Shown here one piece after another: positions 6,738 through 10,498 of a DNA stretch of 10,498 bases. Made by a program: the position numbers and the translations under genes. How positions within the stretch are numbered: position 1 is the first letter of the stretch; every line of letters begins with the position of its first letter. The DNA lies in assembly GCA_944380945.1 (NCBI GenBank), contig CALWJG010000048.1, forward strand, positions 1 through 10,498, given 5' to 3'. Source of the DNA: an uncultured Agathobaculum sp. (lineage in GTDB: Bacteria > Bacillota > Clostridia > Oscillospirales > Butyricicoccaceae). The notes below the pieces were generated by a model, which saw only the letters and a program-made list of their open reading frames with translations, made no database searches and was not told where the DNA came from.

Positions 6738-8159
6738 TCATTCTTTCCCGTTCCAGCAGTAGGTGCACACCTTGTCGCGGTCCAGGCCGATGGCCTCGAG
6801 CAGGCCGTCGAGCGACTGGTAGCCCAGCGAGCTGAAGCCGAACTTTTCACAGATGGCCCGAAGCATGCACTGGCCGCGCTCGGTGTTGGCGTCCGCGTAT
6901 TCCTCGAGGTGCTTCTGGCCCTCGTCGCCCTCGAGCTCCTGCACGGTGCGGCGGGCGAGCAGCTCCATCTCGGAATTGCTGGACGAGAAATTCAGGTATT
7001 TGCACCCGTACATGATCGGCGGGCAGGCGGAGCGCATGTGCACTTCCTTCGCGCCGGATTCGTACAGGAATTCGACGGTTTCGCGCAGCTGCGTGCCGCG
7101 GACGATCGAATCGTCCACAAACAGCAGCTTTTTGCCCTCGATCAGCTCGGGCACCGGGATCTGCTTCATCTTGGCGACCTGATTGCGGATCTTCTGGTTG
7201 GCCGGCATGAACGAGCGCGGCCAGGTCGGGGTGTACTTGACGAACGGGCGCGCAAACGGCTTGCCGCATTCGTTGGCGTAGCCGATCGCGTGCGGCAGGC
7301 CGGAATCCGGCACGCCGGCGACGTAATCGACGTCCTGCGCAAGGCCGCGCTTTTTGTCGTCCCGCGCCATGATCTCGCCGTTGCGGTAGCGCATGACCTC
7401 GACGTTGACGCCCTCGTAATTCGAGTTCGGGTAGCCGTAATACGTCCACAGGAACGAACAGATGCGCATCTGCTCGCCCGCGGGGGACAGGGTCTCAAAC
7501 CCCTCCGCCGTGACCTTGACCACCTCGCGCGGGCCGAGCTCGTAGGCGTCCTCATAGCCCAGCTTGTGGTAGGCGAAGGACTCGAACGAGACGCAGCAGC
7601 CGTCCTCGTTCTGGCCGATCAGCACGGGCAGGCGGCCCAGCCGGTCGCGCGCGGCGATGATGCCGTCCCGGGTCAGGACGAGCACGGTCAGCGAGCCGTC
7701 GATCAGCTCCTGCGCGTGCAGGATGCCCGAAACGAGGTCGTCCTTCTGGTTGATGAGCGCGGCGGCCAGCTCGGTCGAGTTGACCTTGCCCGAGCTCATG
7801 GCCATGAACTGATGGCCGTGGTCGGAAAAATAGCGGGAGACAAGCTCCTCCGCGTTGTTGATGATGCCGACCGTGGTCAGCGCATACAGCCCGAGGTGCG
7901 AGCGCACCAGCAGCGGCTGGGGGTCGGTATCGCTGATGCAGCCGATGCCGCTGCAGCCGGAAAAGTCCGGCAGGTCCTTTTCAAACTTGGTGCGGAACGG
8001 TGTGTTCTCGATGTTGTGGATCTGGCGCTGGAAGCCGCGGTCCTTGTCATAAACGATCATGCCGCCGCGGCGCGTGCCCAGATGCGAGTGATAGTCCACA
8101 CCGAAAAAGATGTCCAGCACGCAGTCCTGCTTGGAGACTGCGCCGAAAAATCCGCCCAT
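6738..8159 (-). CDS. PurF-family paralogue lacking the glutaminase nucleophile
   Basis: This 473-residue protein is a full-length relative of amidophosphoribosyltransferase, directly downstream of the canonical purF with a 24-bp gap. Its N-terminus is MGGFFGAVS where true PurF has a Cys-Gly-(Ile/Val) nucleophile start, and no Cys is near. Other glutaminase signatures are altered too: HSHLGTRRGGM (24-34) replaces HRGQEAAGI, GCISDTDPQP replaces GHVRYSTTG, and VGIINN replaces AHNGN. The phosphoribosyltransferase half looks intact, with VAGVPDSGLPHAIGYA (280-295), RSFMPANQKIRNQVAKMKQ (315-333) and the PRPP loop LFVDDSIVRGTQ (346-357). Cysteines at 234, 386, 465 and 468 match the four Fe-S ligand positions of its neighbour. 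The start follows GGAGAGGAG, and no upstream in-frame start could supply a Cys. Glutamine-dependent activity is therefore unlikely. Ammonia-dependent activity, a PurF partner role or a regulatory role are open. The strong motif retention argues against a decaying pseudogene. Confidence 0.93.
   Translation of the reverse strand: MGGFFGAVSKQDCVLDIFFGVDYHSHLGTRRGGMIVYDKDRGFQRQIHNIENTPFRTKFEKDLPDFSGCSGIGCISDTDPQPLLVRSHLGLYALTTVGIINNAEELVSRYFSDHGHQFMAMSSGKVNSTELAAALINQKDDLVSGILHAQELIDGSLTVLVLTRDGIIAARDRLGRLPVLIGQNEDGCCVSFESFAYHKLGYEDAYELGPREVVKVTAEGFETLSPAGEQMRICSFLWTYYGYPNSNYEGVNVEVMRYRNGEIMARDDKKRGLAQDVDYVAGVPDSGLPHAIGYANECGKPFARPFVKYTPTWPRSFMPANQKIRNQVAKMKQIPVPELIEGKKLLFVDDSIVRGTQLRETVEFLYESGAKEVHMRSACPPIMYGCKYLNFSSSNSEMELLARRTVQELEGDEGQKHLEEYADANTERGQCMLRAICEKFGFSSLGYQSLDGLLEAIGLDRDKVCTYCWNGKE
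7092..7120. repeat. 29-bp exact direct repeat, copy in the PurF paralogue
   Basis: These 29 bases are identical to 8526-8554 in the neighbouring purF. They encode the PRPP-binding VDDSIVRGT segment and contain the inverted repeat GACGAT-CGA-ATCGTC. Protein conservation explains most of the identity. The matching third codon positions also fit shared codon preference or gene conversion. Confidence 0.8.
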
Positions 8160-8183
8160 AAATACTCCTCTCCTGTGATCCCG

Positions 8184-9653
8184 TCAGCCCCTGTCCGCAG
8201 GGAGGGGGATCTCGTTTTCAAACATATTCTTTTCCGCCTGCTCCGGCACCGGGATCGGGTAACGGCCGGAGAAGCAGGCGTCGCAAAAGCCCAGATGGCA
8301 GCCCACGGCGATCTTGTGCGCGGCCTCGAGCGACAGGAAGCCCAGACTGTCCACGCCGATGATCGCGCGCATCTCCTCGACCGTGCGGCCGTGCGCGAGC
8401 AGCTGGCTGCGCTCGGGGATATCCGTGCCGAAAAAGCAGGGATGCCGGAATGGCGGCGCGGAGATGCGCATGTGCACCTCGGCCGCGCCTGCGTCGCGCA
8501 GCAGCTTTACCAGCCGCGCGCAGGTCGTGCCGCGGACGATCGAATCGTCCACAAGGATCACGCGCTTGCCCTCGACCGCGGTGCGCAGGGCGTTGAGCTT
8601 GAGGCGCACCGAGCGCTCGCGCTTGTCCTGTCCGGGCTGGATGAACGTGCGCGCGATATAGCGGTTTTTGATCAGGCCCACGCCGTAGGGGATGCCGGAA
8701 AACTTCGCGTAGCCGATGGCCGCGGGGATGCCCGAGTCGGGCACGCCGACCACCACGTCCGCGCCGACCGGATGCTCGATCGACAGGTACTTGCCGGCCT
8801 CCTGCCGGGCGAGCTCGACGCTCGCGCCGTCGATCACCGAGTCCGGGCGGGCGAAATAGATATACTCAAACACGCACGCGGACGTTTGGCACTGCGCGCC
8901 GCAGTGCAGCGAGCGCAGCTGGCCGTCCTCGACCACGCAGACCTCGCCGGGCGCAACGTCGCGGACAAATTCCGCGCCGAGCGCGTCGAGCGCGCAGGTC
9001 TCGGAGGCGAACACATAGCTGCCGTCCAGCCTGCCGATGCAGAGCGGGCGGAAGCCGTGCGGGTCGCGCGCGGCGATCAGCTTGCGCGGGCTCATCACGA
9101 CGAGCGAGTACGCGCCCTCGATCACGCCCATGGCGTTCAGCACCGCCTGCTCGATCGAGCCGCACTTCAGGCGCTCGTTGACGATGGTATACACCAGTAC
9201 CTCGGTGTCGTTCGACGAGCGGAAAATGCCGCCCGCCAGCTCGATGCGGCGGCGCAGCACGCCGGCGTTGACCAGATTGCCGTTGTGCGCCACGGCGAGG
9301 TTGCCCTTGACGTGGGTGATCGCGATCGGCTGCGCGTTTTCGCGCGACTGGCTGCCGGTGGTCGAATAGCGGACATGGCCGATGGCCATCGAGCCGGGCA
9401 TGGCGTCCAGGATCTCCTGATTGAATACCTGGCTGACCAGGCCGACGTCCTTGTGGCAGCGGATGACGCCGCGGCGGTTGACCGCGATGCCGGCCGCCTC
9501 CTGTCCGCGGTGCTGGAGCGCGAACAGCGCGACATACGCCTCGTGCGCGGCGGCGATCTCCTGCCCCGGCGGCGCGGCGATGCCGAACACGCCGCACTCC
9601 TCATGCACCTTGTCAAATGGGGTTTTGCTATGCTTTTGGATACGATATTTCAT
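8184..9653 (-). CDS. purF: Amidophosphoribosyltransferase (glutamine PRPP amidotransferase), Fe-S type
   Basis: PurF catalyses the committed step: PRPP plus glutamine gives phosphoribosylamine. The 489-residue protein has a 19-residue propeptide ahead of the nucleophile Cys20 (EE-CGVFGI), as in the B. subtilis-type enzymes that are self-processed. Glutaminase motifs are HRGQEAAGIAV (48-58), GHVRYSTTG (92-100) and AHNGNLVN (122-129). The phosphoribosyltransferase domain has VVGVPDSGIPAAIGYA (301-316), RTFIQPGQDKRERSVRLKLN (335-354) and VDDSIVRGTT (368-377). Cys260, Cys406, Cys457 and Cys460 sit at the positions of the [4Fe-4S] ligands of the B. subtilis class, which link enzyme stability to oxygen. 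The segment usually YIGRTF reads YIARTF. The start has only a weak AAAGG upstream. A 30-bp gap follows purC, and a paralogue lies immediately downstream. Confidence 0.97.
   Translation of the reverse strand: MKYRIQKHSKTPFDKVHEECGVFGIAAPPGQEIAAAHEAYVALFALQHRGQEAAGIAVNRRGVIRCHKDVGLVSQVFNQEILDAMPGSMAIGHVRYSTTGSQSRENAQPIAITHVKGNLAVAHNGNLVNAGVLRRRIELAGGIFRSSNDTEVLVYTIVNERLKCGSIEQAVLNAMGVIEGAYSLVVMSPRKLIAARDPHGFRPLCIGRLDGSYVFASETCALDALGAEFVRDVAPGEVCVVEDGQLRSLHCGAQCQTSACVFEYIYFARPDSVIDGASVELARQEAGKYLSIEHPVGADVVVGVPDSGIPAAIGYAKFSGIPYGVGLIKNRYIARTFIQPGQDKRERSVRLKLNALRTAVEGKRVILVDDSIVRGTTCARLVKLLRDAGAAEVHMRISAPPFRHPCFFGTDIPERSQLLAHGRTVEEMRAIIGVDSLGFLSLEAAHKIAVGCHLGFCDACFSGRYPIPVPEQAEKNMFENEIPLPADRG
8526..8554. 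repeat. 29-bp exact direct repeat, copy in purF
   Basis: This is the partner of 7092-7120, 1,434 bp away in the same orientation, and encodes the same PRPP-loop residues. Recombination between the copies would fuse the glutaminase half of purF to the C-terminal part of the paralogue. Confidence 0.8.
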
Positions 9654-9683
9654 GCGTTGCCTTTGCTGTGACCGGGGGTGTGC

Positions 9684-10394
<711 letters not shown>

Positions 10395-10402
10395 GATCGG
10401 TT

Positions 10403-10407
10403 CCTCC
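10403..10407 (-). promoter_or_regulatory. Ribosome binding site deciding the purC start
   Basis: GGAGG lies 8 nt ahead of the ATG at 10394 in the minus-strand sense. The alternative in-frame ATG at 10409 lies upstream of this site and has only AT-rich sequence before it. Confidence 0.8.
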
Positions 10408-10428
10408 ATTTTTATAAAGAATAATTTG

Positions 10429-10445
10429 AAACAACAGGATTGTTT
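10429..10445. promoter_or_regulatory. Inverted repeat in the purC leader (possible operator or small hairpin)
   Basis: The minus strand reads AAACAA-TCCTG-TTGTTT, a perfect 6-bp inverted repeat with a 5-nt centre. It lies in an AT-rich patch (about 10409-10445) that contrasts with the GC-rich surroundings and sits about 35 bp ahead of the purC start. This is where a promoter and operator could be, and TATTCT (10423-10418) is a weak candidate -10 element without a good -35. I do not recognise the palindrome as a known purine regulator site. Confidence 0.3.
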
Positions 10446-10498
10446 GCGGGTTGTACCCGGCGTGCGGCAATGGCACCGCCCGCCGCGCCTTTACCCTG
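10446..10498. other. Non-coding upstream edge with two short stem-loops
   Basis: In minus-strand sense, GGCGGTGC (10480-10473) can pair with GCACGCC (10465-10459) apart from one bulged G. CGGGT (10459-10455) can pair with ACCCG (10451-10447) around a 3-nt loop. I see no recognisable protein end here, no purine riboswitch core, and no purE C-terminus. It may be the leader of the operon or the gap after an upstream gene outside the window. Confidence 0.3.

Noticed and set aside
6738..8159. The PurF paralogue as a pseudogene.
   Set aside because: It is full length with its own ribosome binding site, no frameshift, an intact PRPP loop and all four Fe-S cysteine positions. Decay would not spare these.
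4668..9671. Plus-strand open frame of 1,667 codons.
   Set aside because: It is antisense to purO, purN, purM and both purF genes and is codon-aligned with all but purO. It is open because those genes avoid TTA, CTA and TCA. Its product is rich in Arg, Ala, His and Asp with no domain, and it crosses gene boundaries.
10395..10409. Upstream ATG for purC adding five residues.
   Set aside because: No Shine-Dalgarno precedes it, while GGAGG is correctly spaced for the ATG at 10394, which also gives the family-typical N-terminus.
10410..10498. Purine riboswitch or the end of purE upstream of purC.
   Set aside because: I could not find the conserved riboswitch junction sequences or a PurE-like C-terminus in any frame.

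Overview
The window is a GC-rich bacterial segment that carries most of a de novo purine biosynthesis operon. All ten genes lie on the minus strand, so transcription runs from about 10.4 kb towards position 1. The protein motifs, strong Shine-Dalgarno sites, tight gene overlaps and this pathway architecture suggest a Gram-positive anaerobe of class Clostridia, probably an Oscillospirales-type gut bacterium. The architecture in question is a stand-alone AICAR transformylase, a PurO-type IMP cyclohydrolase and two adjacent PurF-family proteins. The taxonomic placement is inference; nothing in the window proves it.

Layout in transcription order: a leader with several small inverted repeats (about 10498-10410); purC (10394-9684); canonical Fe-S type purF (9653-8184); a PurF paralogue whose glutaminase domain has lost its catalytic residues (8159-6738); purM (6698-5661); a 129-bp gap holding a long hairpin element with a U-rich tail; purN (5531-4899); IMP cyclohydrolase purO (4891-4166); stand-alone AICAR transformylase (purH C-terminal domain, 4169-2994); two coupled genes for unrecognised integral membrane proteins (2994-2413 and 2416-1904); purD (1886-636); an 83-bp gap with a second GC-rich hairpin; a small soluble protein of YbjN-like appearance (552-31); and a hairpin at 21-1 that may be the operon terminator, with any U tract outside the window. 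No stretch over 300 bases lacks a gene, and I see no tRNA, rRNA, CRISPR array or insertion sequence.

How the genes fit together: PurF makes phosphoribosylamine from PRPP and glutamine; PurD makes GAR; PurN formylates it to FGAR; the FGAM synthetase step (purL or purSQL) is not here; PurM closes the AIR ring; the carboxylation step (purE/purK) and purB are not here; PurC makes SAICAR; the AICAR transformylase makes FAICAR; PurO closes the ring to IMP. The missing steps are presumably encoded upstream or elsewhere.

Most of the window is a conventional metabolic operon. The parts worth a second look are the PurF paralogue that has lost its glutaminase residues but kept all four Fe-S cysteine positions and the PRPP loop, the two unknown membrane proteins embedded between purH and purD, the promoter-distal YbjN-like gene, and the two hairpin elements in the only sizeable intergenic gaps. 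I do not see convincing evidence for an entirely new system.
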